Source: Candidatus Aalborgiella aggregata
GTDB taxonomy: Bacteria > Pseudomonadota > Gammaproteobacteria > Burkholderiales > Burkholderiaceae_C
Length of the DNA stretch: 64,000 nucleotides
Direction: 5' to 3'
NCBI GenBank assembly: GCA_016705065.1
Contig: JADIYY010000004.1
Location: forward strand, 136,192 to 200,191
Shown: one piece after another, positions 36,251 to 45,076 of the stretch
Position numbering within the stretch: the first letter of the stretch is position 1
Layout of the letters: each line of letters opens with the position of its first letter
Notes under the pieces: model-generated
Database searches by the model: none
Told to the model about the DNA's origin: nothing
Seen by the model: only the letters and a program-made list of their open reading frames with translations
Translations under genes and position numbers: made by a program

Positions 36251-36324
36251 TGGAGGCGCAGGCCGGAGTCGAACCGACCTACTCGGATTTGCAATCCGGT
36301 ACATAACCGCTTTGTTACTGCGCC
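36251..36324 (-). tRNA. tRNA-Cys (anticodon GCA)
   Basis: Minus strand begins GGCGCAGTAACAAAGCGG. The anticodon stem-loop CCGGATTGCAAATCCGG gives anticodon GCA. T-arm GGTCGGTTCGACTCCGGCC and acceptor TGCGCCTCCA, CCA encoded. It is 41 nt upstream of tRNA-Leu on the same strand. Confidence 0.96.
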
Positions 36325-36346
36325 GAAAACCTTACAAAAAACCACA

Positions 36347-36377
36347 TCAAAGGTGGAAATTAAAATTCTACCTTTGA
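36347..36377. repeat. Inverted repeat between tRNA-Cys and the terminator
   Basis: Arms TCAAAGGTGGAA and TTCTACCTTTGA are complementary over 12 bp with one G-U pair, separated by 7 nt. There is no T run on either side. It could be a processing hairpin, operator or remnant; function unknown. Confidence 0.45.
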
Positions 36378-36394
36378 ATATCTATCAATTTAGC

Positions 36395-36423
36395 AAAAAG
36401 GGAAGCAAAAGCTTCCCTTTTTT
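36395..36423. terminator. Bidirectional rho-independent terminator
   Basis: A perfect 12-bp stem (AAAAAGGGAAGC with its complement), AAAA loop and flanking T runs on both strands. It lies directly downstream of tRNA-Gly on the minus strand, so it probably terminates the tRNA-Gly transcript. Confidence 0.8.
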
Positions 36424-36429
36424 AAATTT

Positions 36430-36505
36430 TGGAGCGGGAAAAGAGTCTCGAACTCTCGACCTCAACCTTGGCAAGGTTGCGCTCTACCAACTGAGCTATT
36501 CCCGC
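36430..36505 (-). tRNA. tRNA-Gly (anticodon GCC)
   Basis: Minus strand begins GCGGGAATAGCTCAGTTGG. The anticodon stem-loop CAACCTTGCCAAGGTTG gives anticodon GCC. T-arm GAGTTCGAGACTC, acceptor TTCCCGCTCCA with CCA encoded. It is 73 nt downstream of lon. Confidence 0.96.
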
Positions 36506-36578
36506 GAATCTAGTCTTAAATTATAGCCTATTTTGAATCACTTTTCCTGACAAAAAGTTAACGTGCCTATTTTTTTGA

Positions 36579-39047
36579 TTAATGTTTTGTAGATTCACGA
36601 CCACCTGTTTTGATGATGTCGTGAGTGGCTTCGGCGGCAAGAGCGCTTTCATGCTTTAATTCTTCACTTGCAACTTCCAAATCAGGCAATGGAACTGGCG
36701 CACGTTCCAAAGCTAATTCCAAGACCTTATCAATCCACTTGACCGGAACAATTTCTAACCCGTTTTTGACATTTTCAGGAATGTCTTGCAAATCTTTCGC
36801 ATTTTCTTCCGGAATAAGCACTGTTTTAATTCCACCACGCAATGCAGCCAGCAATTTTTCTTTTAAGCCACCAATGGCAGTCACTTCGCCGCGCAAAGTG
36901 ATTTCACCAGTCATGGCCACGTCACCGCGAACAGGAATACCGGTTAATGCGGAAACAAAAGCTGTCGTCATCGCTGCACCAGCGCTAGGACCATCCTTGG
37001 GTGTAGCTCCGTCAGGTACATGAATATGAATATCACGCTTTTCAAACATTTCTTCTTTAATACCGAGTCGGCTTGCTCTGCTGCGAACCACTGTCCGAGC
37101 AGCTTCTACAGATTCTTTCATCACATCACCCAAAGAGCCTGTTCGCGTAATGATGCCTTTGCCGGGCATCAGAGCAGCTTCTATTGTCAACAAATCCCCA
37201 CCTACCTCAGTCCATGCCAACCCCACCACTTGACCCACCTGATTTTGCTCTTCAGCACGACCATAGTTGTACTTCCGAACCCCCAAATACTCATTCAATG
37301 AATCGGGTGTCACAACCACTTTGCCTTTTAATTTCTTGAGCAATAAGCCTTTGACGACTTTGCGGCAAATTTTTGAAAGTTCACGCTCAAGCGATCGCAC
37401 CCCCGCTTCACGCGTGTAGTAACGAACAATGTCTTTCACCGCCTCATTCGTGATGAGCAATTCATTGGTTTTCACACCATTATTCGACATTTGTTTTGGA
37501 AGCAAATACGTTGTCGCAATATTGGTCTTTTCATCCTCTGTGTAACCCGCCAAACGAATCACTTCCATGCGATCTAACAAGGCAGATGGAATATTCATTG
37601 AATTCGATGTGGCCACAAACATGACATCACTCAAGTCAAAATCGACTTCGACGTAGTGATCTGCGAAAGTGTGATTTTGCTCAGGATCCAACACTTCAAG
37701 TAACGCGCTTGAAGGGTCTCCACGATACTCAGTGCCTAGTTTGTCAATCTCGTCCAGTAAGAACAAGGGATTGCGAACACCGACTTTGCTTAGACTTGAC
37801 AAAACTTTGCCTGGCAAAGCGCCAATGTATGTGCGTCTATGGCCACGGATTTCCGCTTCGTCGCGCATGCCACCCAAGGCCATACGCACAAACTTACGCC
37901 CAGTTGCTTTGGCAATCGATTGTCCCAAAGATGTTTTTCCTACGCCAGGGGGACCAACCAAACACAATATGGGCGCTTTTACTTTATCAACGCGTTGTTG
38001 CACTGCAAGATATTCAAGAATACGGTCTTTAACTTTATCTAGGCCGTAATGATCTTGATTCAAGACAGTTTCAGCAGCGGGCAGGTCATGTTTGATTTTA
38101 GATTTTTTACTCCAAGGCAGTCCAATCAAGACATCGATGTAATTACGAACAACAGTGGCCTCGGCAGACATCGGGGACATCAATTTCAATTTCTTCAATT
38201 CCCCTTGAGCTTTTGCCAAAGCCTCTTTGCTCATCTTTGCAGCTTTGATTTTTTTCTCAAGATCTGCAAAATCAGTACCTTCATCGCCATCACCTAATTC
38301 TTTTTGAATGGCTTTCACTTGTTCATTGAGATAGAAATCACGTTGATTCTTCTCCATGGCACGCTTGACACGTCCGCGAATTTTTTTATCTACGTTCAAA
38401 ATATCAACTTCACGTTCAATCTGCTCAAATAAATTCTTTAGGCGCGCTTTGACTTCGGCTAAAGACAAAATGATTTGCTTGCTTTCTAGCTTTAATGGCA
38501 AATGTGCAGAAATCGTATCGGCCAGACGACCTGGGTCATCAATGCTGGAAATTGAGCTTAGTATTTCTGGAGGAATTTTTTTATTCAATTTGACATACTG
38601 GTCAAATTGCTGCATCACGGCCCTGCGTAAGGCTTCCAGTTCAGGCGTTTTTTCTCCTTTTGCAGTCAACTTCGGTTCCACGACTTCTACTGGAGTCACA
38701 TTGGCAATGAAATGCGTCTCAACATCGTTAATGTGCGTGACTTTGGCACGTTGTTGACCCTCTACCAGAACTTTAACGGTGCCATCTGGCAGTTTCAGCA
38801 TTTGCAAAATAGTAGATATGCAACCCACATCAAACATGTCAGTGGTTGTCGGCTCATCATTGGCCGCCGTTTTCTGTGCAACCAGCATAATGCGCCGCTC
38901 TTCAGCCATGGCCAGCTCTAGGGCTTTGATGCTTTTTGGACGCCCCACAAACAAAGGAATCACCATATGCGGAAATATCACTACATCGCGCAGTGGCAGC
39001 ATTGGCAAATCTAGTGCAAGGGCGGGTAATACAGGGTGTGATGACAT
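36579..39047 (-). CDS. lon: ATP-dependent protease Lon
   Basis: Cytoplasmic AAA+ serine protease for misfolded and regulatory proteins. The 822 residues have the N-terminal substrate-binding domain (from LPMLPLRDVVIFPHMVIPL), a coiled-coil region, the AAA+ module with GPPGVGKTSLG and LFLLDEIDKLG, and a C-terminal protease domain. The catalytic Ser lies in DGPSAGAAM, with the downstream Lys in GGLKEKLLAA. Length is slightly above the E. coli 784 because of a charged C-terminal tail. It follows clpX by 15 nt within tig-clpP-clpX-lon. Confidence 0.97.
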   Translation of the reverse strand: MSSHPVLPALALDLPMLPLRDVVIFPHMVIPLFVGRPKSIKALELAMAEERRIMLVAQKTAANDEPTTTDMFDVGCISTILQMLKLPDGTVKVLVEGQQRAKVTHINDVETHFIANVTPVEVVEPKLTAKGEKTPELEALRRAVMQQFDQYVKLNKKIPPEILSSISSIDDPGRLADTISAHLPLKLESKQIILSLAEVKARLKNLFEQIEREVDILNVDKKIRGRVKRAMEKNQRDFYLNEQVKAIQKELGDGDEGTDFADLEKKIKAAKMSKEALAKAQGELKKLKLMSPMSAEATVVRNYIDVLIGLPWSKKSKIKHDLPAAETVLNQDHYGLDKVKDRILEYLAVQQRVDKVKAPILCLVGPPGVGKTSLGQSIAKATGRKFVRMALGGMRDEAEIRGHRRTYIGALPGKVLSSLSKVGVRNPLFLLDEIDKLGTEYRGDPSSALLEVLDPEQNHTFADHYVEVDFDLSDVMFVATSNSMNIPSALLDRMEVIRLAGYTEDEKTNIATTYLLPKQMSNNGVKTNELLITNEAVKDIVRYYTREAGVRSLERELSKICRKVVKGLLLKKLKGKVVVTPDSLNEYLGVRKYNYGRAEEQNQVGQVVGLAWTEVGGDLLTIEAALMPGKGIITRTGSLGDVMKESVEAARTVVRSRASRLGIKEEMFEKRDIHIHVPDGATPKDGPSAGAAMTTAFVSALTGIPVRGDVAMTGEITLRGEVTAIGGLKEKLLAALRGGIKTVLIPEENAKDLQDIPENVKNGLEIVPVKWIDKVLELALERAPVPLPDLEVASEELKHESALAAEATHDIIKTGGRESTKH

Positions 39048-39062
39048 TTAGTCTCCAATGAT

Positions 39063-40334
39063 TCAGGCTTTTTTGGCAATATCGCGATAAACCAACAAGG
39101 GCGGCTTGCCCTCAACGATACATGATTCATCAATCACAACTTTAGCCACATTCGCCGTTGTCGGTAAGTCGAACATGGTGTCGATGAGTGCCAATTCCAA
39201 TAGGGAACGCAAACCACGTGCACCTGTTTTGCGTTTTAATGCTTTTTGTGCAATGGCCTTGAGTGCTGATGGGCGTATTTCTAATTCAACACCTTCCATG
39301 TTCAGCAATTTACTGTATTGCTTCACCAATGCATTTTTGGGTTCCGTCAAAATCTGCATCAAAGCATCTTCGCTCAACTCATCCAAAGTTGCGATGACAG
39401 GCATGCGACCAATTAGTTCAGGAATAATGCCAAACTTGATCAAATCTTCTGGCTCAACTTCTTTAAAAACATCCGTCAAACTGCGTACTTGCTTACTTTT
39501 AACAACGGCACCAAAGCCAATTCCAGAGGCTTCCGTGCGATTTTCGATAACTTTCTCTAGACCTGCAAAAGCACCGCCACAAATAAACAAAATATTAGTG
39601 GTGTCAATTTGCAAGAAGTCTTGATTAGGGTGCTTTCGTCCGCCCTGCGGGGGAATGCTTGCCATGGTTCCCTCGATGAGTTTTAGCAAAGCCTGTTGAA
39701 CGCCCTCACCAGAAACATCTCGCGTGATAGAAGGGTTATCAGACTTACGAGAGATTTTGTCGATTTCATCAATGTAAACAATACCGCGTTGCGCGCGCTC
39801 GACATCGTAATTACAACTTTGCAAGAGCTTGGAGACAATATTTTCAACATCCTCGCCCACATAGCCAGCTTCTGTTAGTGTGGTGGCATCAGCCATCACG
39901 AAAGGCACATCCAGCATGCGTGCCAATGTTTGGGCAAGAAACGTTTTGCCCGAACCCGTGGGTCCAATCAGCAAAATATTGCTCTTTGCCAGCTCAACAT
40001 CATCCTTACCCAGCTTTTCTTTGTGCTTCAACCGTTTGTAATGGTTATATACAGCAACAGCCAAAGTACGTTTGGCCACATTTTGGCCAATGACATAGTT
40101 GTCTAAATTGGCTTTGATTTCTGCTGGAGTGGGAAGTTCGCCCTTCGTCTTGCGTGCCTCTTCAGCGGCAATGGCAGGCAACTCATCACGAATGATGTCA
40201 TTGCATAAATCGATGCATTCATCACAAATAAAAACAGACGGACCAGCTATGAGTTTCTTAACCTCGTGCTGACTTTTGCCGCAAAACGTGCAGTGCAACG
40301 TTTTTTCATCTGAATTTGTTTTCTTACCCACCAT
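39063..40334 (-). CDS. clpX: ATP-dependent Clp protease ATP-binding subunit ClpX
   Basis: AAA+ unfoldase that feeds ClpP. The 423 residues have the N-terminal C4 zinc domain (C15, C18, C37, C40), Walker A GPTGSGKTFLAQ, Walker B IVYIDEIDKI, and the pore-loop GYVGEDVE. RIVPELIGRMP-type sequence (FGIIPELIGRMPVI) carries the IGF-region equivalents further on, and KRKTGARGLRSLLE supplies sensor 2. Directly downstream of clpP and upstream of lon on the same strand. Confidence 0.97.
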   Translation of the reverse strand: MVGKKTNSDEKTLHCTFCGKSQHEVKKLIAGPSVFICDECIDLCNDIIRDELPAIAAEEARKTKGELPTPAEIKANLDNYVIGQNVAKRTLAVAVYNHYKRLKHKEKLGKDDVELAKSNILLIGPTGSGKTFLAQTLARMLDVPFVMADATTLTEAGYVGEDVENIVSKLLQSCNYDVERAQRGIVYIDEIDKISRKSDNPSITRDVSGEGVQQALLKLIEGTMASIPPQGGRKHPNQDFLQIDTTNILFICGGAFAGLEKVIENRTEASGIGFGAVVKSKQVRSLTDVFKEVEPEDLIKFGIIPELIGRMPVIATLDELSEDALMQILTEPKNALVKQYSKLLNMEGVELEIRPSALKAIAQKALKRKTGARGLRSLLELALIDTMFDLPTTANVAKVVIDESCIVEGKPPLLVYRDIAKKA

Positions 40335-40370
40335 GATTCAAGCCTTTTTATTTAAATACTCAAAATCAAA

Positions 40371-41000
40371 TTAAGGCCGTTTGGCTATGACCTGGTCAAT
40401 CAATCCATAATTCTTCGCTTCATCGGCACTCATGAAGTAATCACGCTCAACATCTTGCTCAATTTTTGCCAATGTCTGACCAGTCCGTTCAGCCAAAATT
40501 TTATTCAGCTGTTCGCGGGTCTTCAAAATTTCACGCGCATGTATTTCAATATCCGTTGCTTGTCCACGCGCACCACCTGAAGGTTGGTGAATCATGATAT
40601 TGGAATTCGGCAATGAGAATCGTTTTCCTTTTGCACCTGCTGCCAGCAAAAATGCACCCATGCTTGCCGCCATTCCAGTACAGAGGGTAGAAACCTCCGG
40701 CTTAATGAAATTCATGGTGTCGAATATCGCCAACCCCGCGCTCACAGATCCACCTGGCGAATTGATATAAAGTGAAATGTCCTTATCAGGATTTTCGCTT
40801 TCTAAAAAAAGCAACTGTGCCACGACCAAATTGGCCATGTAATCTTCCACGGGACCAACCAAGAAAATGACCCGCTCCTTGAGTAGACGTGAATAAATAT
40901 CGTACGAACGTTCACCGCGTCCCGATTGTTCAACCACCATCGGCACCAAACCTAAGTTCTGAATAGTCTTTGTTGAAGTTTGGTTATAAATTTCGCTCAT
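40371..41000 (-). CDS. clpP: ATP-dependent Clp protease proteolytic subunit ClpP
   Basis: Serine peptidase forming the tetradecameric chamber used by ClpX and ClpA. The 209 residues contain the catalytic triad S113 (GMAASMGAFL), H138 (MIHQPSGG) and D187 (ERDYFM). The N-terminal part VPMVVEQSGRGERSYDIYSRLL is the usual propeptide and axial-loop region. It lies between tig and clpX; the 195-nt leader after tig contains a long hairpin. Confidence 0.97.
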   Translation of the reverse strand: MSEIYNQTSTKTIQNLGLVPMVVEQSGRGERSYDIYSRLLKERVIFLVGPVEDYMANLVVAQLLFLESENPDKDISLYINSPGGSVSAGLAIFDTMNFIKPEVSTLCTGMAASMGAFLLAAGAKGKRFSLPNSNIMIHQPSGGARGQATDIEIHAREILKTREQLNKILAERTGQTLAKIEQDVERDYFMSADEAKNYGLIDQVIAKRP

Positions 41001-41092
41001 ATCGATTCCTAAAAAACAGAGGGATTACTCGGATAGCCACGCAAGACACGGATGCCACCTAACTTTTAGCATAATGTACACAATAAATGACT

Positions 41093-41132
41093 TGGGGTTT
41101 GTGCAGCCTGACTTCAAGCCCCACAAACCCCA
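41093..41132. promoter_or_regulatory. Long inverted repeat in the tig-clpP intergenic region
   Basis: Arms TGGGGTTTGTG and CACAAACCCCA form a perfect 11-bp stem around an 18-nt loop. No T run follows on the minus strand, so it is not a classical terminator. It could separate tig from clpP by processing or attenuation, or bind a regulator of the clpP promoter. Confidence 0.5.
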
Positions 41133-41195
41133 GTATTTATCAAAAAAGCAACGAAATCCGATTCAGCAGAATGCTGTCAATCGGTGGTGATCACT

Positions 41196-42506
41196 CTAAT
41201 TCTGAGCCATCAACTCATCAAATGATGTTGATTTTTCAGTTACTTGCGCCTTAGAAAGCACAAAGTTGGTTACATTGTTTTCTACAACAATCGCCTCTAC
41301 TTCTGCCATGCGATTTTTGTCGCTGCCATACCAACGAATCACATCCATCGGTTTTTCATAACTTGCAGCCAATTCTTCAATATGGCCAGACACTTGCTCA
41401 GGTTTTGCGTGTAAATCATTGGTTTTAACCAACTCTGCAACAACCAAACCCAGTCGCACACGACGTTCAGCTTGCTGCTGGAAAATATCTTCTGGTATAG
41501 GCATTTTCTCGAAATCTTTAACGCCACGCTGCTTCAAATCAGTACGCGCCCCTTCTACCAAACGTTCAATTTCCGCTTTAACGCTGGCTTTAGGCAGTTC
41601 TAACTCTGCTTTTCCAACCAACGCATCCATGACTGCTTGCTTGTTTTTTGCCATTAAACGAGCTTTGACTTCACGCTCTAAGTTCTTTTTGATATCTGAA
41701 CGCAATCCAGCAACAGTTGCATCGGCAATGCCGAGTGATTTAGCCAGTGAATCGTTGACTTCAGGTAAATGTGATGCTTCAATTTTTTTAACTGTTAACA
41801 GGAAATCTGCTGTTTTACCGGCTACATCTTTGCCATGGTAATCAGCGGGGAAAGCCAAAGGAAACGTTTTGCTTTCGCCAGATTTCATTCCCCGAGTGGC
41901 GTCTTCAAATTCTTTAAGCATCTGCCCTTCACCCACGATGAACTGAAATGCCTCGGCTTTACCGCCATTGAACAATTCGCCATCAATTTTCCCTTCAAAA
42001 TCAACAGTGACTCGATCACCGTCAACTGCAGCAGAATCCAAACCTCGTTGTGCAAAAGTGCGTCTTTGTTTACGCAATATATCTAAAGTTTTATCAACAG
42101 CAGAATCATCTACTTGAGCCGATAATTTTTCAACTGTGGCACTGCTTAAATCGCCAATCTTGACTTCAGGAAAGACTTCAAAAACCGCATCAAATGTCAA
42201 CTGTCCTTCTGGTGCATTTTCAGTTTCAGTGATTTTGGGTTGACCCGCGACACGCAATTTCGCATCAAATGCAGCTTGCGCAAAGGCTTCACCGACCTTG
42301 TCATTCATCACTTCGTAATGGACAGAATACCCATACTGTTGCGCTACGACGTTCATAGGAACTTTACCTGGGCGGAACCCGTTCATTTTGACCGTACGTG
42401 CTATTTTTTTAAGCCGAGTCTCGACCTCAGTAGATACCACACTGGCAGGTATTGACAAAACGATTTTGCGCTCTAATTTTTCTAAAGTTTCTACGGTTAC
42501 TGACAT
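41196..42506 (-). CDS. tig: Trigger factor
   Basis: Ribosome-associated chaperone and peptidyl-prolyl isomerase. The 436 residues have the ribosome-binding N-domain with NGFRPGKVPMNVVAQQYG, the FKBP-type domain (VTVDFEGKIDGELFNGGKAE through FPADYHGKDVAGKTADF), and a helical C-domain. Length agrees with E. coli (432). First gene of the tig-clpP-clpX-lon block, just downstream of tRNA-Leu(UAG) on the same strand. Confidence 0.96.
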   Translation of the reverse strand: MSVTVETLEKLERKIVLSIPASVVSTEVETRLKKIARTVKMNGFRPGKVPMNVVAQQYGYSVHYEVMNDKVGEAFAQAAFDAKLRVAGQPKITETENAPEGQLTFDAVFEVFPEVKIGDLSSATVEKLSAQVDDSAVDKTLDILRKQRRTFAQRGLDSAAVDGDRVTVDFEGKIDGELFNGGKAEAFQFIVGEGQMLKEFEDATRGMKSGESKTFPLAFPADYHGKDVAGKTADFLLTVKKIEASHLPEVNDSLAKSLGIADATVAGLRSDIKKNLEREVKARLMAKNKQAVMDALVGKAELELPKASVKAEIERLVEGARTDLKQRGVKDFEKMPIPEDIFQQQAERRVRLGLVVAELVKTNDLHAKPEQVSGHIEELAASYEKPMDVIRWYGSDKNRMAEVEAIVVENNVTNFVLSKAQVTEKSTSFDELMAQN

Positions 42507-42554
42507 GGTTTTCTCATTTCTTGATCAAAAAAAATTGTTTTTATTGCTTATCAA

Positions 42555-42641
42555 TGGTGCGCGGGGGGGGACTCGAACCCCCACATCCTTGCGGACGTCA
42601 GGACCTAAACCTGGTGCGTCTACCAATTTCGCCACCCGCGC
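42555..42641 (-). tRNA. tRNA-Leu (anticodon UAG)
   Basis: Minus strand begins GCGCGGGTGGCGAAATTGG. The anticodon stem-loop CCAGGTTTAGGTCCTG gives anticodon TAG. A long variable arm is present, T-arm GGGGGTTCGAGTCCCCC, acceptor CCGCGCACCA with CCA encoded. It lies 48 nt upstream of the tig start. Confidence 0.96.
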
Positions 42642-42897
42642 ATCGTCTAAGCAATAGAAAACATCAAATGAGCAGCTTATGCTTCACAAACTTGCTCGCA
42701 AAATTGGATAACCTTCTATTCTAACCTGTCTACTTAATGGCCTTTTAGGCTAACCATTGAATCAGTTATCTTTCATGTTCAGAAGAACTGGTTCTAAATA
42801 ATAGTGCGATTCAGCTATGATGATGCGGATTGATTGACATTTTCAATACTGTTTAAGCTTCGACCTTAACTAAAATTAGCAAAATACACTGCTCAGC

Positions 42898-43719
42898 ATG
42901 ACTTCACCGCGCTCAACTCCTCTCGTTGAATTAAAAAACTTAACTTTTGGGTATGGTGAGCGTGTGATTCTGGACAATGTCTCTATGACCATTCCGCGCG
43001 GAAAAGTCACTGCACTTATGGGTGCTTCTGGCGGTGGTAAAACCACCATATTACGCTTGATAGGGGGACAAAACAGAGCGCAATCGGGTCAGTTGCTATT
43101 CGACGGACAAGACGTCACTCCCATGAATCAGACCGAAATGTATGCCGCGCGCCGGCGCATGGGGATGCTGTTTCAATTTGGTGCTTTGTTTGCAGATTTA
43201 TCAGTGTTTGAAAATGTGGCATTCCCGTTGCGAGAACACACCAATTTACCCAACACCTTGATTCGCGATATTGTGCTCATGAAACTCAATGCGGTAGGCT
43301 TACGTGGCGCACGCGATTTGATGCCCAGCGAAGTTTCTGGCGGTATGGCAAGACGCATCGCTTTGGCACGCGCAATCGCTCTTGATCCAGAATTGGTGAT
43401 GTACGACGAACCTTTTTCAGGCTTGGACCCCATCTCTCTCGGAATTGCCGCTCGTTTAATTCGAGAGCTCAATGACACAATGGGTTTAACCAGCATATTT
43501 GTATCACACGAACTGGAACAAACCTTGGCCATTGCCGACCATGTCATTATTCTTGCCAACGGCAAAATAGCTGTTCAAGGTACTCCCGAGACAGTGCGTC
43601 AAAGCACTGATCCATTGGTGCATCAATATGTCAATGCACTGCCTGATGGACCCGTGCGCTTCCATTACCCTGGGCCTTCCATTACAGAAGATTTTGCAAG
43701 CTTGGGAGTAGCAAAATGA
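42898..43719 (+). CDS. mlaF: Mla phospholipid transport ATPase MlaF
   Basis: ATPase of the MlaFEDB inner-membrane complex that moves phospholipids between inner and outer membranes. The 273 residues have Walker A GASGGGKTTI, the Q-loop FQFGALFADLSVFENVAFPLR, signature SGGMARRIALARAI, Walker B LVMYDEPFSGLDP and a switch His in FVSHELEQ. First gene of mlaF-E-D-A-C-B; overlaps mlaE by ATGA. The preceding 256 nt hold no gene I can see. Confidence 0.95.
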   Translation: MTSPRSTPLVELKNLTFGYGERVILDNVSMTIPRGKVTALMGASGGGKTTILRLIGGQNRAQSGQLLFDGQDVTPMNQTEMYAARRRMGMLFQFGALFADLSVFENVAFPLREHTNLPNTLIRDIVLMKLNAVGLRGARDLMPSEVSGGMARRIALARAIALDPELVMYDEPFSGLDPISLGIAARLIRELNDTMGLTSIFVSHELEQTLAIADHVIILANGKIAVQGTPETVRQSTDPLVHQYVNALPDGPVRFHYPGPSITEDFASLGVAK

Positions 43720-44498
43720 ATTTGACTTGGCTCTCAAATCTTGGATACTCAACCCGCCGCCAAATGGCTGACATCGGTCATGGCGCGAAACTTTTTGCGC
43801 GTTTATTGACCACCTTGGGCACAAGTTTGAAACGATTTGGCTTGATACGCGACCAAATTCATTTTTTAGGTAATTACTCGCTGGTCATCATTGCCATTTC
43901 TGGCTTGTTTGTGGGTTTTGTATTGGGTCTGCAAGGCTACTACACCTTGCAACGCTATGGATCCACAGAGGCATTGGGTTTGTTGGTAACCCTGAGCTTG
44001 GTTCGCGAACTGGGACCCGTTGTCACAGCATTGCTCTTTGCAGGACGCGCTGGTTCGTCGCTGACTGCAGAGATCGGTTTGATGAAAGCTGGCGAGCAAA
44101 TCAGCGTGCTTGAAATGATGGCGGTCGACCCTGTTAAACGCATTCTCGCACCGCGATTTTGGGCTGGCATCATCACCATGCCATTGTTGGCAGCTGTTTT
44201 CAGTGCCATGGGCGTCATAGGCGGATGGGTCGTTGGGGTTTTGATGATTGGCATTGACTCTGGATCGTTTTGGAGTCAAATTCAGGGTGGTGTTGATGTT
44301 TGGAATGACATTGGCAATGGCGTCATCAAAAGTTTAGTTTTTGGCTTTTCGGTCACCTTTGTCGCACTCCTACAAGGGTTTGAAGCGCAGGCCACGCCAG
44401 AAGGAGTTTCAAGGGCAACGACACGTACCGTGGTGGTTGCCTCTTTAGCGGTATTGGGCTTGGATTTCATGCTGACAGCCATGATGTTCAGTATCTAG
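43716..44498 (+). CDS. mlaE: Mla phospholipid transport permease MlaE
   Basis: Permease of the Mla ABC complex (MlaE/YrbE family). The 260 residues form about five membrane segments. Characteristic strings are FLGNYSLVIIAISGLFVGFVLG, LVRELGPVVTALLFAGRAGSSLTAEIG and LMKAGEQISVLEMMAVDPVKRILAPRF. Its start overlaps the mlaF stop (ATGA), indicating coupling. Confidence 0.95.
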   Translation: MNLTWLSNLGYSTRRQMADIGHGAKLFARLLTTLGTSLKRFGLIRDQIHFLGNYSLVIIAISGLFVGFVLGLQGYYTLQRYGSTEALGLLVTLSLVRELGPVVTALLFAGRAGSSLTAEIGLMKAGEQISVLEMMAVDPVKRILAPRFWAGIITMPLLAAVFSAMGVIGGWVVGVLMIGIDSGSFWSQIQGGVDVWNDIGNGVIKSLVFGFSVTFVALLQGFEAQATPEGVSRATTRTVVVASLAVLGLDFMLTAMMFSI

Positions 44499-44535
44499 TC
44501 CGCCATCAATTTAAGTAATGTGATAGGAACTTGAT

Positions 44536-45030
44536 ATGCAACGATCAAAAAATGATATCTGGGTAGGTTTATTTGTTTTACTGGGTGCAGCAGCCATACT
44601 TTTTTTGGCATTGCAATCAGCAAATTTGCTGAGCTTAAGCTTCCAGCCCAATTACCGTGTCACAGCCTACTTTGACAATATTGGTGGCCTCAAACCGAAG
44701 GCAGCTTTGAAAAGTGCTGGCGTGGTCGTTGGACGCGTGGAATCAATCACATTCGACGATAAATCATTTCGAGCCAAAGTGACCCTGGCCATGGAAAGTC
44801 GCTACGCTTTCCCCAAAGACAGTTCTCTCAAAATTTTGACGTCTGGACTGTTAGGCGAACAATACATTGGCATTGAACCTGGCGCTGAAGAAAAGCTGCT
44901 TGCAAATGGCGACAAAATGTCTTCAACGCAATCTGCAGTCGTACTGGAGAATTTGATTGGTCAGTTTTTATACAGCAAAGCATCAGACGGTAGTAGCAAC
45001 AGTTCTCCCGCCACTGCCCCAGGGAAATAA
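44536..45030 (+). CDS. mlaD: Mla periplasmic lipid-binding protein MlaD
   Basis: MCE-domain protein that forms a hexameric ring on MlaE and carries phospholipids. The 164 residues have one N-terminal membrane anchor (IWVGLFVLLGAAAILFLALQ) followed by a single MCE domain (YRVTAYFDNIGGLKPKAALK, GVVVGRVESI, SGLLGEQYIGIEPGAEE). A polar tail follows. Position and length match the family. Confidence 0.95.
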   Translation: MQRSKNDIWVGLFVLLGAAAILFLALQSANLLSLSFQPNYRVTAYFDNIGGLKPKAALKSAGVVVGRVESITFDDKSFRAKVTLAMESRYAFPKDSSLKILTSGLLGEQYIGIEPGAEEKLLANGDKMSSTQSAVVLENLIGQFLYSKASDGSSNSSPATAPGK

Positions 45031-45076
45031 AATCCGCATTGAGCTATAGTAATTTTCTACGTACGAATTGACTGTT

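Noticed and set aside
42642..42897. Promoter or small gene in the gap before mlaF.
   Set aside because: A TTGACA is present, but no matching -10 at 16-18 bp and no supported small ORF was found.
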